DNA of 64,000 nucleotides from Cohaesibacter haloalkalitolerans (GCF_003574655.1 NZ_QNUM01000005.1:124001-188000); one strand, 5' to 3'. Numbered from the stretch's first letter, positions 37,438 to 46,502 are shown. Translations and numbers: made by a program. The notes: generated by a model not told the origin, from the letters alone.

Positions 37438-39009
37438 ATGAACCAAGTCGTTGACAATATCAAACCCAGCTTCCCCCTGTTCAAGGAAGAGGACTACACC
37501 ACGTCGCTGGGCAACAAGCGGGCTCTGTTCGAAGAAAAGCACGATCCGTCCAGGATTGACGAGATTTTCGAATGGACCACCTCCGAGGAATACAAGGAGC
37601 TGAACTTCTCCCGCGAGGCTCTCACCATCAACCCGGCCAAGGCCTGCCAGCCGCTCGGCGCCGTTCTCTGCTCGCTCGGGTTCGAGAATACCTTGCCCTA
37701 TGTGCATGGCTCGCAAGGCTGCGTGGCCTACTTCCGCACCTATTTCAACCGCCATTTCAAGGAGCCGGTCGCCTGCGTATCCGACTCCATGATCGAGGAC
37801 GCTGCCGTGTTTGGCGGCCAGAAGAACATGTTCGACGGTCTGGAAAACGCCCGTGCGCTTTACAAGCCGGACATGATCATGGTCTCCACGACCTGCATGG
37901 CCGAAGTCATTGGTGATGACCTCAACGCCTTCATCGGCAACTCCCGCAAGGAAGGTCATATTCCGGAAGACTTCCCGGTTCCGTTTGCCCATACGCCGAG
38001 CTTTGTCGGTTCCCACACCACCGGCTGGGACAACATGTTCGAGGGCACCATCCGCTATTTCACTGTCAATGACATGGAAGGCAAGGAAGTCGGCTCGAAT
38101 GGCAAGATCAACATCGTGCCGGGCTTCGAGACCTATCTTGGCAACTACCGTGTCCTGCATCGCTACATGAAGGAAATGGGCGTCGACTATTCGCTGCTCT
38201 GCGATCCTTCCGAAGTGCTGGATACCCCCGCTGACGGCAAATACCGCATGTATTCCGGCGGTACCACCCAGGATGAAGTCAAGGACGCGCCTAACGCCAG
38301 GGACACCCTGCTGCTGCAGCCGTGGCAGTTGGTCAAGACCCGCAAATTCACCAAGGGCACTTGGAACCACGAGACGCCAGCCATCAACATCCCGATGGGC
38401 CTCAAATGGACCGACGAGTTCCTGATGAAGGTTTCCGAGATAAGCGGCAAGGAAATCCCGCTGTCGCTGGAGATCGAGCGTGGTCGCCTCGTCGACATGA
38501 TGACCGACAGCCATGCCTGGCTGCATGGCAAGAAATTTGCCATCTGGGGTGATGCCGACTTTGTCATGGGGCTGGCCGGTTTCCTTCTGGAACTGGGCGC
38601 CGAGCCGACCCATATCATCTGCCACCACGCCAACAAACGCTGGAAGAAGGCCGTGGATCAGATGTTGGCCGGCAGTCCCTATGGCAAGGATTGCGAAGTG
38701 CATGTCGGTGCCGACCTCTGGCATCTGCGTTCCCTGATTTTTTCCAAGAAGCCGGACTTCATGATCGGCAACTCCTACGGCAAGTTCATTGAACGTGACA
38801 CCCTCAAGAAGGGTGAAGACTTCCATGTGCCTCTGATCCGCATCGGCTTCCCGATCTTCGACCGTCATCACCTGCATCGCTCAACAACGCTGGGCTATGA
38901 AGGCGCCATGACCATCCTGACGACGTTGACCAACGCCGTTCTGGAGAAGATGGACAAGGACACCATGAAGATGGGTGTCGCCGACTATAACTACGATCTG
39001 GTGCGCTGA
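37438..39009 (+). CDS. nifK: Nitrogenase molybdenum-iron protein beta chain NifK
   Basis: This is a 523-residue MoFe beta subunit. P-cluster ligands occur in the ACQPLGAVLCSLGF, HGSQGCVAYF and STTCMAEVIGDD segments. The N-terminal extension before the core (SFPLFKEEDYTTSLGNKR) is of the Mo-nitrogenase type. AAGGAGGA lies 4 bases before the ATG at 37438. A strong hairpin follows the stop. Confidence 0.99.
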   Translation: MNQVVDNIKPSFPLFKEEDYTTSLGNKRALFEEKHDPSRIDEIFEWTTSEEYKELNFSREALTINPAKACQPLGAVLCSLGFENTLPYVHGSQGCVAYFRTYFNRHFKEPVACVSDSMIEDAAVFGGQKNMFDGLENARALYKPDMIMVSTTCMAEVIGDDLNAFIGNSRKEGHIPEDFPVPFAHTPSFVGSHTTGWDNMFEGTIRYFTVNDMEGKEVGSNGKINIVPGFETYLGNYRVLHRYMKEMGVDYSLLCDPSEVLDTPADGKYRMYSGGTTQDEVKDAPNARDTLLLQPWQLVKTRKFTKGTWNHETPAINIPMGLKWTDEFLMKVSEISGKEIPLSLEIERGRLVDMMTDSHAWLHGKKFAIWGDADFVMGLAGFLLELGAEPTHIICHHANKRWKKAVDQMLAGSPYGKDCEVHVGADLWHLRSLIFSKKPDFMIGNSYGKFIERDTLKKGEDFHVPLIRIGFPIFDRHHLHRSTTLGYEGAMTILTTLTNAVLEKMDKDTMKMGVADYNYDLVR

Positions 39010-39035
39010 GCATTGGCCAAATACCGCTCCCTTCC

Positions 39036-39066
39036 GCCCTGCGTCACCCTTCTGGTAACGCAGGGC
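39036..39066 (+). other. Strong stem-loop between nifK and nifT
   Basis: GCCCTGCGT (39036-39044) pairs with ACGCAGGGC (39058-39066), extended inward by ACC/GGT after a C-A mismatch. There is no T run. It probably acts as an mRNA 3'-stabiliser or partial attenuator, reducing expression of downstream accessory genes. Confidence 0.65.
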
Positions 39067-39090
39067 GCGAGAGGTGACAAGGAGACCGAA

Positions 39091-39303
39091 ATGCCTAACG
39101 TGATGCTCAGATACAACGACAAGGGCGAGTTGCTGTTCTATGTGGCCAAGAAGGATCTGGAAGAGGTGATCACCTCGATCGAGACCGACGACGGAGCCTC
39201 CTGGGGCGGTACGGTGGAGCTTTCCAATGGAGACAGGTTCTTCATTGATCCGATTTCCCCACCACCCGAATTTCCGACGACCCTGCGTTTCAAACGCGGA
39301 TAG
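39091..39303 (+). CDS. nifT: NifT/FixU family protein
   Basis: This 70-residue protein begins MPNVMLRYNDKGELLFYVAKKDLEE and contains SWGGTVELSNGDRFFIDP, the standard NifT/FixU pattern. The start is set by GACAAGGAGA upstream of the ATG at 39091. It follows nifK directly; loss of NifT has little phenotype in studied diazotrophs, and its role is unclear. Confidence 0.94.
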   Translation: MPNVMLRYNDKGELLFYVAKKDLEEVITSIETDDGASWGGTVELSNGDRFFIDPISPPPEFPTTLRFKRG

Positions 39304-39468
39304 CCATTCCCCGGCACGTCGCGCTCAGGCTTTGCCGTGATGCTCCCTGAAAGGGGCACGGGCGGGCAGGGTGAAGCGAGCCGGACACACGTGATGGGGC
39401 AAAGTGGCCTCCGGCATTGACCCGCCAGGCCTGAACCCGACTTTGCCTTGCCCAAAAGGAGATAGACC

Positions 39469-39663
39469 ATGGCAATGATGATCAACGCTGATATCTGCAC
39501 AGCCTGTGGCGACTGTGAAACCACATGCCCGACCAACGCAATTTCCCCCCGCAAGGGCGTCTATTACATCGATCCGTCGCTCTGCAATGAATGCGAAGGG
39601 GCCCATGACAGTCCCAAATGCATGGAAGGCTGCTTCGAGGAAGATTGCATCGTTCCTGCCTGA
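39469..39663 (+). CDS. 2[4Fe-4S] ferredoxin, FdxN-like, nif-associated
   Basis: This 64-residue ferredoxin has CTACGDCETTCP and a second widened motif CNECEGAHDSPKCMEGC (C-x2-C-x8-C-x3-C). It is the second FdxN-type ferredoxin of the island. AAAAGGAG precedes the ATG. It lies between nifT and the NifY-like gene and probably serves NifH as electron donor. Confidence 0.92.
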   Translation: MAMMINADICTACGDCETTCPTNAISPRKGVYYIDPSLCNECEGAHDSPKCMEGCFEEDCIVPA

Positions 39664-39783
39664 TGGCCGGAAAGCTGAAACTCGAGGGGAGGGGCGCGAA
39701 CTTCGCCTGCAGCCTGTTGTTCCTAACTGGGTTCGCGTCCCTTTTTCTTTCATTGACAACGACAAGATGATCGGAGGTCTGCC

Positions 39784-40491
39784 ATGAATGCTCCTCTGTC
39801 GCGCGAGCTGGCCTTGCGCATTGGCCTTGCGGCAAACGACTTGCCCGGTATTGACGCCGGGGCACTGATTTCCATTCTCGGAGCTGCTGTCGGCTTGCCG
39901 ATGAGCGAGGAGAAATTTGCCAATCTCGGCATGAAAGCCTTTCGGCAGGCTGGAGGGGAAGCTTTCATCAAACTGCCGGCCGAGCCGTTGAAGGCGGCAT
40001 TGCGCATCCTCAAGGGCGATGGTGTCGTCGAAAGCGAGAGTGTTGAAGCGCTGCCGGTCGATGCCTATGCCGATGGTGACATGCCCGGTTCCATCCGCAT
40101 CGCCTGTGCCTCCAATTCCGCCGAGGAGCTGGACGGACATTTCGGCTCCTGCCGTCGCTTTCTCGTCTATCAGGTGTCCGCAACCGATGCTCGGCTCATC
40201 GATGTCCGTTCGGCCAGTGAACCCGACGACGTGGAAGACAAGAACAAATGGCGCGCCGCATTGATCGCCGATTGTGATGTGTTGCACGTGATCTCCATCG
40301 GCGGACCTGCCGCCGCCAAGGTCGTGCGCGCCGGTATCCATCCCATCAAGCTGCCTGCCGGGCGACAGGCACGCGACATCGTTGCCGATCTGCAAAAAGT
40401 GTTGGCAGGCTCGCCGCCGCCATGGCTGGCGCGCGTGATGGGACAGGAAGCAAAAACATTGACGCCCTTTCTTGAGGAAATCGAAGAATGA
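39784..40491 (+). CDS. nifY: NifY/NafY-type dinitrogenase cofactor chaperone
   Basis: This 235-residue protein has an N-terminal helical domain (about 1-95, SRELALRIGLAANDLPGID) and a C-terminal NifX-like FeMo-co binding domain (from about 105; IRIACASNSAEELDGHFGSCRRFLVYQV). This two-domain layout defines the NifY/NafY family, which holds apo-dinitrogenase or cofactor during insertion. The position after nifHDKT favours NifY over NafY. It overlaps the next gene by four bases. Confidence 0.85.
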   Translation: MNAPLSRELALRIGLAANDLPGIDAGALISILGAAVGLPMSEEKFANLGMKAFRQAGGEAFIKLPAEPLKAALRILKGDGVVESESVEALPVDAYADGDMPGSIRIACASNSAEELDGHFGSCRRFLVYQVSATDARLIDVRSASEPDDVEDKNKWRAALIADCDVLHVISIGGPAAAKVVRAGIHPIKLPAGRQARDIVADLQKVLAGSPPPWLARVMGQEAKTLTPFLEEIEE

Positions 40492-40760
40492 TCGATGCTG
40501 CGCTGCTGGATGATGTGAAGGAGGAAGTCATTGCGCATGGTCTTGACCAGTCGGTTGCGGCCTATTTGCGCAACAGATGGCCAGAGGTGCATTTCACCTT
40601 TTGTCAGGACGACGACATTGTTGCAGCGCAGCCGATCAGCACTTACGGAACATTCAACCTTTACCTCGTCGTTGGCGGAGAGGGCTGCATCAGCTTCACA
40701 TCGGTTCCCGAACAGGCAACCGGTGTGGTCGTTGCCGAACTTTTTGACTGGGAGGGGTAA
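40488..40760 (+). CDS. Nif-associated conserved small protein
   Basis: This is a 90-residue protein (starts MIDAALLDDVKEEV). It contains VAAYLRNRWPEVHFTFC and ends VVAELFDWEG. I recall similar small unnamed proteins after nifY in other diazotrophs, but no function is known. Coupled (ATGA) to the nifY-like gene. No membrane segment or metal motif stands out. Confidence 0.7.
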   Translation: MIDAALLDDVKEEVIAHGLDQSVAAYLRNRWPEVHFTFCQDDDIVAAQPISTYGTFNLYLVVGGEGCISFTSVPEQATGVVVAELFDWEG

Positions 40761-40785
40761 TCGGGGGGAGGAATAGGAAAAGACC

Positions 40786-41763
40786 ATGACCGACTATGAG
40801 CCACGCACCGCTCAACTCAAGGAAATCTGCCGTAAAGTCAAACCCGGCGTTCATCATGTCTCGCTGGTCGAAGCGGTTGGCACCGTGCTGCCCGATCTGA
40901 AATTCCGCTATCGCACGACGCTCAGCGGCTGGTATCGGCTGGGTGGGCTTGTCGACAGCGATGGCAACCGGATCGCCGCCAGTCTGAGGGAATGGGCAGA
41001 GGAAGAGTCCGATCATGACATGTTCGCACTCTATGAAAAATATGGTGCTGCCGACTACATGACCACCCGCTTTGACGGCAAATGCCACTATTTCGTTGCA
41101 CCGATCGGACCGAATGCGGCTGACTTCGTTCAGCTCAAGGTGGAGGAGCTGACCGAGGTCATCGACCATCCGCTGTTCATCAATGATCAGGTGCCGGATG
41201 ATCTTGAAGATCTGCTCGATCCGCATGGAGCCTTTGCGGCGCGGGTCGAGCCAGCGGAAATGACACCGCCCCGCTATCTGTTCCATTCGATTACCGATAT
41301 CAGCGCGCTGGTGGGCAAGCAGCTCTCCTCCGAAGGGTCCGATCTGCGCTATATCCGCTTCCTGGAGGAATGGGGCAACACCACCGCTTCCAGCAAGGAG
41401 CGCTTCAGCGACCATTTTGTTCTCAAGCTGCTGCCGTTCCTCGATCGCTTCGGCGAACGCAAGACCGAGGCGACGCCGGTTCCCGTCAAGAAGCTGCCTT
41501 TGCCCAGCGACAATGTCGCCACCATGACCGGTACCAGCCTGTCGCATTTCCTCAAGGAATATGACAAGAACGCCGGTTTTCCCATGGCGTGGTATTTCAA
41601 CATGCTGGTCGAACAGAAGATCTGGCCGCAAATCGCCATGGCGGTCTACACCGATCATCAGCGCAACTATCGCTATCTTGCCGAAAAGGATCTCGAAGTG
41701 CTCGAGAACTGGATCCGCTTTCCCTATGTCTTTGGCGCTGGAGCCTTGCCGACATTGTTGTAA
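40786..41763 (+). CDS. Nif-associated protein of unknown function
   Basis: This 325-residue soluble protein (starts MTDYEPRTAQLKEIC) has no recognised domain. Visible features are an acidic middle (DDLEDLLDPHGAF), a few scattered cysteines (C15 and C98, not clustered) and aromatic-rich C-terminal helices (FPMAWYFNMLVEQKIWPQIAM). It ends the nifHDKT operon and is followed by the nifE control region, so co-expression with nitrogenase is likely. Its exact role cannot be inferred. Confidence 0.7.
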   Translation: MTDYEPRTAQLKEICRKVKPGVHHVSLVEAVGTVLPDLKFRYRTTLSGWYRLGGLVDSDGNRIAASLREWAEEESDHDMFALYEKYGAADYMTTRFDGKCHYFVAPIGPNAADFVQLKVEELTEVIDHPLFINDQVPDDLEDLLDPHGAFAARVEPAEMTPPRYLFHSITDISALVGKQLSSEGSDLRYIRFLEEWGNTTASSKERFSDHFVLKLLPFLDRFGERKTEATPVPVKKLPLPSDNVATMTGTSLSHFLKEYDKNAGFPMAWYFNMLVEQKIWPQIAMAVYTDHQRNYRYLAEKDLEVLENWIRFPYVFGAGALPTLL

Positions 41764-41775
41764 CGGCAAGGCGAT

Positions 41776-41791
41776 TGTCGGTTTTGCGACA
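41776..41791. promoter_or_regulatory. NifA upstream activator sequence of nifE
   Basis: TGT-N10-ACA in TTGTCGGTTTTGCGACAT, only about 45 bp before the sigma-54 promoter. Confidence 0.83.
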
Positions 41792-41835
41792 TTGAGGAAA
41801 TTTGATATTTCCCTTTAATTCAATGAATTACCCAG

Positions 41836-41851
41836 TGGCACAGACCTTGCA
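41836..41851 (+). promoter_or_regulatory. Sigma-54 promoter of nifENX
   Basis: TGGCACAGACCTTGCA, consensus -24/-12 with GG-N10-GC, 43 bp before nifE. Confidence 0.92.
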
Positions 41852-41893
41852 AAACAGAAACAGGACCATTTATTACAGCGAGGTTTGTGGCCA

Positions 41894-43297
41894 ATGAAAC
41901 AAAGTGATATCGCACAGCTGCTCGATGAACCTGCGTGTGAGCATAACCACAAATCCAAGTCCGGCTGTGCCCGACCAACCCCCGGAGCCGCGGCTGGTGG
42001 CTGCTGTTTCGATGGCGCCCAGATCGCCCTTCTGCCCATCGCCGACGTCGCTCACATCGTGCATGGCTCCATCGCTTGCGCCGGGAGCGCATGGGACAAC
42101 CGCGGCAGCCGGTCTTCCGGCGCCAAGCTCTACAAGCTGGGCCTTACCACCGATCTCACCGAGCAGGATGTCATCATGGGGCGTGGCGAAAAGCGCCTGT
42201 TCCATTCGATCAAACAGGCGATCGATGAGCAGAATCCGGAAGCAGTCTTCGTCTACAATACCTGCGTCCCGGCCCTCATCGGCGACGACATCGGCGCCGT
42301 TTGCAAGGCGGCACAGAAGCGCTGGGGCGTACCCGTTGTTCCGGTCGATGCCGCCGGTTTCTATGGCACCAAGAACCTCGGCAACCGCATAGCCGGCGAG
42401 ACCATGGTGCGTCATGTGATCGGCACGCGCGAGCCAGACCCTGTCCCGGCCCATCTGCATCGGGAAGGGGTCACCGTTCACGACATCGCCCTCATCGGCG
42501 AATACAATATCGCAGGAGAATTGTGGCATGTGCAGCCGCTGCTCGATGAGCTTGGGTTGCGTGTGCTGGGTTCCCTCTCGGGGGATGCCCGCTTCAGGGA
42601 AGTGCAGACCATGCACCGTTCCGAGGTCAACATGATGGTCTGTTCCAAGGCCATGATCAACGTTGCCCGCAAACTGAAAGAGGGCTTTGGCACACCGTGG
42701 TTTGAGGGCAGCTTCTACGGCATTCGCGACATGGGGCTGGCGCTGCGCGACTTTGCCCGTCTCATTGATGATCCATCGCTCGCCGGGCGCACCGAAGCAG
42801 TGATTGCCCGTGAGGAAGCGCGCCTTCATGCGGCCCTTGCGCCCTTCAAGGCCCGCCTTGCTGGCAAGCGGGTGTTGCTCTACACCGGCGGTGTCAAGGC
42901 GTGGTCGATCATTTCCGCGCTTCAGGATCTGGGCATGGAAGTGGTTGCCACATCGACCCGCAAGTCGACCGAACAGGACAAGGCCAAGATCCGCGAGCTG
43001 ATGGGCGACAAGACCGTGATGCTCGATGAAAGTCAGGGCGCCCGCGCCCTGATCGACATGGTCAATGAGACCAAAACCGACATCCTCATCGCCGGTGGCC
43101 GCAACATGTATACCGCTCTGAAGGCCCGCATTCCGTTTCTGCACATCAATCAGGAACGGGAACTCGCCTACGCGGGCTATGAGGGCATGATCACCTTTGC
43201 CGAACAGATCCTGCAGGCGGTGGAAAGCCCGATCTGGAAGGCCGTGCGGGATCCCGCGCCTTGGCACAAATCCCTCAGTGTGGCCGCAGCGGAGTAG
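41894..43297 (+). CDS. nifE: FeMo-cofactor scaffold protein NifE
   Basis: This 467-residue NifD paralogue forms the NifEN scaffold, on which NifB-co is matured to FeMo-co. Cluster-ligand segments are [23 protein letters not shown] and [14 protein letters not shown]. The FeMo-co-binding His of NifD is not conserved, as expected. An in-frame TTG at 41885 is possible, but the ATG at 41894 has GAGG upstream and the normal N-terminus. Confidence 0.98.
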   Translation: MKQSDIAQLLDEPACEHNHKSKSGCARPTPGAAAGGCCFDGAQIALLPIADVAHIVHGSIACAGSAWDNRGSRSSGAKLYKLGLTTDLTEQDVIMGRGEKRLFHSIKQAIDEQNPEAVFVYNTCVPALIGDDIGAVCKAAQKRWGVPVVPVDAAGFYGTKNLGNRIAGETMVRHVIGTREPDPVPAHLHREGVTVHDIALIGEYNIAGELWHVQPLLDELGLRVLGSLSGDARFREVQTMHRSEVNMMVCSKAMINVARKLKEGFGTPWFEGSFYGIRDMGLALRDFARLIDDPSLAGRTEAVIAREEARLHAALAPFKARLAGKRVLLYTGGVKAWSIISALQDLGMEVVATSTRKSTEQDKAKIRELMGDKTVMLDESQGARALIDMVNETKTDILIAGGRNMYTALKARIPFLHINQERELAYAGYEGMITFAEQILQAVESPIWKAVRDPAPWHKSLSVAAAE

Positions 43298-43302
43298 AGA
43301 CC

Positions 43303-44721
43303 ATGGCAGAGATCATCAAACGCAACAAGGCCCTGTCCGTCAGCCCGCTCAAGGCCAGCAGCTCGCTCGGAGCGTCCCTGGCATTCCTCGGCATCCGCGA
43401 TGCCATCGCCATGCTGCATGGTGCCCAGGGCTGCACCGCCTATGGCAAGATCTATTTGATCGGTCATTTCCGCGAGCCAGTGGCGCTTCAGACCACCGCG
43501 ATGGACCAGGTCAGCACCATCATGGGGGCAGATGAAAATGTGGTCGAAGGGCTGAAAACGATCTGCAGCAAGTTCAATCCGGCCCTCATTGGCATCCCGA
43601 CTACGGGTCTGTCTGAAACCCAGGGGTCGGACGTCAATGGTGCGGTTGCCACCTTCCGCAAGAGCCATCCCGAATGCTTCAAGACAGCTGTTGTGCCTGT
43701 TGAGACGCCGGATTATGTCGGCTCTCTGGAAACCGGTTTTGCCAAGGCCGTCTACGAAATGATCAATCGTCTGGTGCCTGAGTCCGAAACGAAGGGCGGG
43801 ATTGCTTCCAACCGGCAGGTCAACATTCTGGTCAATGCCTCGCTCACCCCGGCCGACATCGACGAGATCAAGGACATGGTGGAGGCCTTCGGCCTGCTGC
43901 CGATTGTCATTCCCGATCTCTCGACCAGCCTTGATGGCCATCTCAACGAGCTGGACTTTAATCCCCTGACCACAGGCGGGACCTGCATCGGCGACTTCGA
44001 AATCCTGCACAAGGCGCGGGCGACCATCGTTATCGGGTCGAGCATGAGCCCGGCCGCCGACCTGCTCAAGGAACGCACCGGCGTACCGGACTATCGGTTT
44101 GACCATCTGATGGGGCTCAACGCGGTCGATAGCTTTCTGTCGATGCTGCACGAGCTGACCGGTCAGCCGGTTTCGCGAAGGCTGGAGCGGCAGCGTCAGC
44201 AACTGCAGGACGCCATGCTGGACACCCACTTCAATCTGGGCATGGGGCGGGCAGCCATTGCTGCGGATCCTGACCTGCTCAAGGCACTTGGTGATCTGCT
44301 GGCCGGCATGGGCTGCGATCTGGTGGCCGCGATTTCGCCATCGAACACGGCGATCCTCAAGCATGTCGTGGCACGGGAAGTCAAGATTGGCGATCTGCAG
44401 GAGCTGGAGAAATATGCTCAGGCCGGGGAGGCGGACCTGATCATCGGCAATTCCCACTGTGCTGCGAGTGCAGAACGGCTTGGCTTGCCGCTGCTGCGCG
44501 CCGGTTTTCCGCAATATGACCGGATCGGTGCGCCAGCCCGCTGCTGGATCGGCTATCGCGGATCGCGACAGACCTTGTTCGATCTAGCCAATCTGCTCAT
44601 CGCTTCGGAGCAGGGAGCGGTCGAACCCTATCGATCCATCTATGCTCAGGTACAGGATTTGGAGGAGGGGCACCATGGGCCAGATAAGCCGCACGCTCAC
44701 GCTGGTGGATGGCAGCATTGA
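43303..44721 (+). CDS. nifN: FeMo-cofactor scaffold protein NifN
   Basis: This 472-residue NifK paralogue is the partner of NifE. It shows SPLKASSSLGASLAFLGI and MLHGAQGCTAYGKIYLIGHF, the NifN signature, then PTTGLSETQGSDVNGAV. It starts 5 bases after nifE; its 3' end overlaps nifX by 47 bases. Confidence 0.98.
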   Translation: MAEIIKRNKALSVSPLKASSSLGASLAFLGIRDAIAMLHGAQGCTAYGKIYLIGHFREPVALQTTAMDQVSTIMGADENVVEGLKTICSKFNPALIGIPTTGLSETQGSDVNGAVATFRKSHPECFKTAVVPVETPDYVGSLETGFAKAVYEMINRLVPESETKGGIASNRQVNILVNASLTPADIDEIKDMVEAFGLLPIVIPDLSTSLDGHLNELDFNPLTTGGTCIGDFEILHKARATIVIGSSMSPAADLLKERTGVPDYRFDHLMGLNAVDSFLSMLHELTGQPVSRRLERQRQQLQDAMLDTHFNLGMGRAAIAADPDLLKALGDLLAGMGCDLVAAISPSNTAILKHVVAREVKIGDLQELEKYAQAGEADLIIGNSHCAASAERLGLPLLRAGFPQYDRIGAPARCWIGYRGSRQTLFDLANLLIASEQGAVEPYRSIYAQVQDLEEGHHGPDKPHAHAGGWQH

Positions 44722-45169
44722 GGATGGTTTCATGGATTGTGCGCTGAAGATCGCATTCGCGACAAGTGACCTCATTCATGTGGACCAGCATTTCGGCACC
44801 AGCGAAAGTTTCGCGATTTTCATGGTGACGCGGGATGAAGTGCATTTTCATCAGACCATTGCCTTCGAGGAGGCCGCTCAGGACGGCAGCGAAGACAAGC
44901 TTCAGGCGCGGATTGGTGCCCTTTCGGGCGTTGCTGCCGTCTATTGCTGGGCCGTGGGGGCCTCGGCGATTGCCCAGCTCAAACAGGCCGGGGTGCAGCC
45001 GATCAAGGTGGCCGACGGCACCTTGATCAAGTTGCAGCTGGGTCTGCTGCAGGAAGAGCTTGCCGGAAGCCCGTCTTTCTGGGTTCTGCGGGCACTCGAG
45101 AGCGTAAGGGGGCTGCGCGATGATCCGCGCAGGTTTGATGACATGGAAACCGAAGGCTGGAACGAGTGA
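44675..45169 (+). CDS. nifX: Nitrogen fixation protein NifX
   Basis: This 164-residue protein binds NifB-co/VK-cluster intermediates between NifB and NifEN. The dinitrogenase Fe-Mo cofactor domain is visible from ALKIAFATSDLIHVDQHFG. The ATG at 44675 has GGAGGAGG upstream inside the end of nifN. The C-terminal part SVRGLRDDPRRFDDMETEGW is slightly longer than the core domain. Confidence 0.95.
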   Translation: MGQISRTLTLVDGSIEDGFMDCALKIAFATSDLIHVDQHFGTSESFAIFMVTRDEVHFHQTIAFEEAAQDGSEDKLQARIGALSGVAAVYCWAVGASAIAQLKQAGVQPIKVADGTLIKLQLGLLQEELAGSPSFWVLRALESVRGLRDDPRRFDDMETEGWNE

Positions 45170-45176
45170 GGTGAAA

Positions 45177-45653
45177 ATGAGTGATTGGCAAGAAATGGTG
45201 GTCGCCGAGGGGGATGCCGCGCTGGCCGCGCCCTTCGTCAAGGAAATGCTGCGTCAGATCAGGGCGGTCGATTCCTACGGCATCTGGGACAAGTCCGGTG
45301 AGCACGAAATCATCGATCCCTTCATCCTGACCAAGGAACGCAAGCGACAGGTGCCGGTCATTGGTGATCCCGACGAAGACATCATTGTCCGGATTAAGGC
45401 CTGGTACAACGCCCTTGCCACCAGCATCGAGGCGCGGACCGGTCTGATGGCCGTGCCGTTGATCCATCTCACTTATGAAGGCTTCGGGCGGGTGATCATT
45501 GCAGTCGGCAAGCTGATTGTCTTCGACAAGAACCTGCGCGACGTCCATCGCTTCGGCTTCAAGTCGCTCGATCACATGCAGGATGAAGCCGAAAAGATCA
45601 TCTATAAAGCTGCCGCGCTCGTTGAGGCTCACCGGGACGTGGCAAAGCTTTAG
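45177..45653 (+). CDS. NifX-associated nitrogen fixation protein (DUF269)
   Basis: This 158-residue protein matches the nif-specific DUF269 family by pattern: QIRAVDSYGIWDKSGEHEI, the central EARTGLMAVPLIHLTYEGFG and LIVFDKNLRDVHRFGF. It always follows nifX in proteobacterial nif clusters; function is unknown. It starts 7 bases after nifX. Confidence 0.92.
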   Translation: MSDWQEMVVAEGDAALAAPFVKEMLRQIRAVDSYGIWDKSGEHEIIDPFILTKERKRQVPVIGDPDEDIIVRIKAWYNALATSIEARTGLMAVPLIHLTYEGFGRVIIAVGKLIVFDKNLRDVHRFGFKSLDHMQDEAEKIIYKAAALVEAHRDVAKL

Positions 45654-45711
45654 ACAAGGCCGGATGGCCGCATCGCAAGGGCCGACTTGCAAAGACAATC
45701 GGGGACTGACC

Positions 45712-45924
45712 ATGGACGAGACCGAACTGAAACAACTGACCAAAGCCGCCAGAAAGGCAAAGCGGATCGCATCGGAGAAGGCGATGGAATTGCATGATCT
45801 CGTCGAGGATCGTCTGCCCGCCGCCTATGCCGAGTTGCCCGGACTGGCCGAGGAAACCTACGCCGCCTGCAAGGCCTGGGCCGCGGCGGAAGCAGCCTGC
45901 GCGGCTGCGCAAAACAATCTGTGA
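45712..45924 (+). CDS. CCE_0567/DUF683 family small coiled-coil nif protein
   Basis: This 70-residue helical protein (MDETELKQLTKAARKAKR, then EKAMELHDLVEDRLP) belongs to the small nif-associated DUF683 family, whose members form antiparallel helical dimers. The ATG at 45712 is chosen because the family begins there. It lies between the DUF269 gene and fdxB in the conserved order. No function is known. Confidence 0.9.
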   Translation: MDETELKQLTKAARKAKRIASEKAMELHDLVEDRLPAAYAELPGLAEETYAACKAWAAAEAACAAAQNNL

Positions 45925-45936
45925 GAGGAACCAAAG

Positions 45937-46278
45937 ATGACGGTAATTGTCGGACTGACCCTGGACGGCACGGAATGGACACCCCAGTTTGTCGAGGCAC
46001 TGGATGCCAGAAAATGCATCGGCTGTGGCCGTTGCTTCCGGGTTTGCGCCAGAAATGTCTTTGAGCTGGTGGACCGAGAAAGCCTTGATCTTGATGACGA
46101 GGAAGAGGATCTCGATGATGATGATCCGTTCGGCGATGACGACGACGATGACGGCTTTTCCGATGACACCAGCATGGTCATGACCGTGAAGAACAACGGC
46201 GATTGTATCGGCTGTGAAGCCTGCTCGAAAATCTGCCCCAAGGGCTGCTTCACGCATATGACAAAGCAAGCCGCCTGA
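45937..46278 (+). CDS. fdxB: Nif-specific ferredoxin III (FdxB)
   Basis: This 113-residue ferredoxin has two [4Fe-4S] motifs, CIGCGRCFRVCARN and CIGCEACSKICP. They are separated by a hyperacidic insert of about 27 residues (EEEDLDDDDPFGDDDDDD within it). The N-terminal VIVGLTLDGTEWTPQFVEAL is the FdxB signature. The acidic stretch may tune docking to basic partners. It ends the nifE operon, followed by a hairpin at 46316. Confidence 0.94.
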   Translation: MTVIVGLTLDGTEWTPQFVEALDARKCIGCGRCFRVCARNVFELVDRESLDLDDEEEDLDDDDPFGDDDDDDGFSDDTSMVMTVKNNGDCIGCEACSKICPKGCFTHMTKQAA

Positions 46279-46315
46279 GCGGGACCGGCTTGTTGCAAAG
46301 CAAACAAGCAACAGG

Positions 46316-46336
46316 ATGCCGCCTTCCGGGCGGCAT
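46316..46336 (+). terminator. Hairpin ending the nifENX-fdxB operon
   Basis: 8-bp perfect stem ATGCCGCC (46316-46323) with GGCGGCAT (46329-46336), loop TTCCG, no strong T run. Partial terminator likely. Confidence 0.55.
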
Positions 46337-46361
46337 TGCCATGATTGGATGAACCCGACAT

Positions 46362-46377
46362 TGTCAGTTTTCCGACA
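46362..46377. promoter_or_regulatory. NifA upstream activator sequence of iscA-like/nifV operon
   Basis: TGT-N10-ACA in TTGTCAGTTTTCCGACAT, about 68 bp before the sigma-54 promoter; the least perfect of the six palindromes. Confidence 0.78.
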
Positions 46378-46444
46378 TTCGCTTTTGGGTGCTGATTTTT
46401 GAGAAACAATATTAAAATCAATAGTATACAGGTGAAAGATTCAT

Positions 46445-46460
46445 TGGCACACCTCTTGCA
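46445..46460 (+). promoter_or_regulatory. Sigma-54 promoter of iscA-like/nifVWZM operon
   Basis: TGGCACACCTCTTGCA, consensus -24/-12 with GG-N10-GC, 43 bp before the iscA-like gene. An IHF-like site with one mismatch (AAATCAATAGTATA) precedes it. Confidence 0.92.
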
Positions 46461-46502
46461 AATCCAGATTGGACAGTTGGATTTAAGCCAGAGGGTAGAA
46501 CA

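Noticed and set aside
37408-38877. 489-codon minus-strand frame opposite nifK
   Set aside because: Antisense shadow of nifK with no start context and no family match.
39401-39456. Possible sigma-54 promoter before the second ferredoxin gene
   Set aside because: Nearby GG and GC dinucleotides do not keep N10 spacing with consensus -24/-12 boxes, and no NifA site is present.
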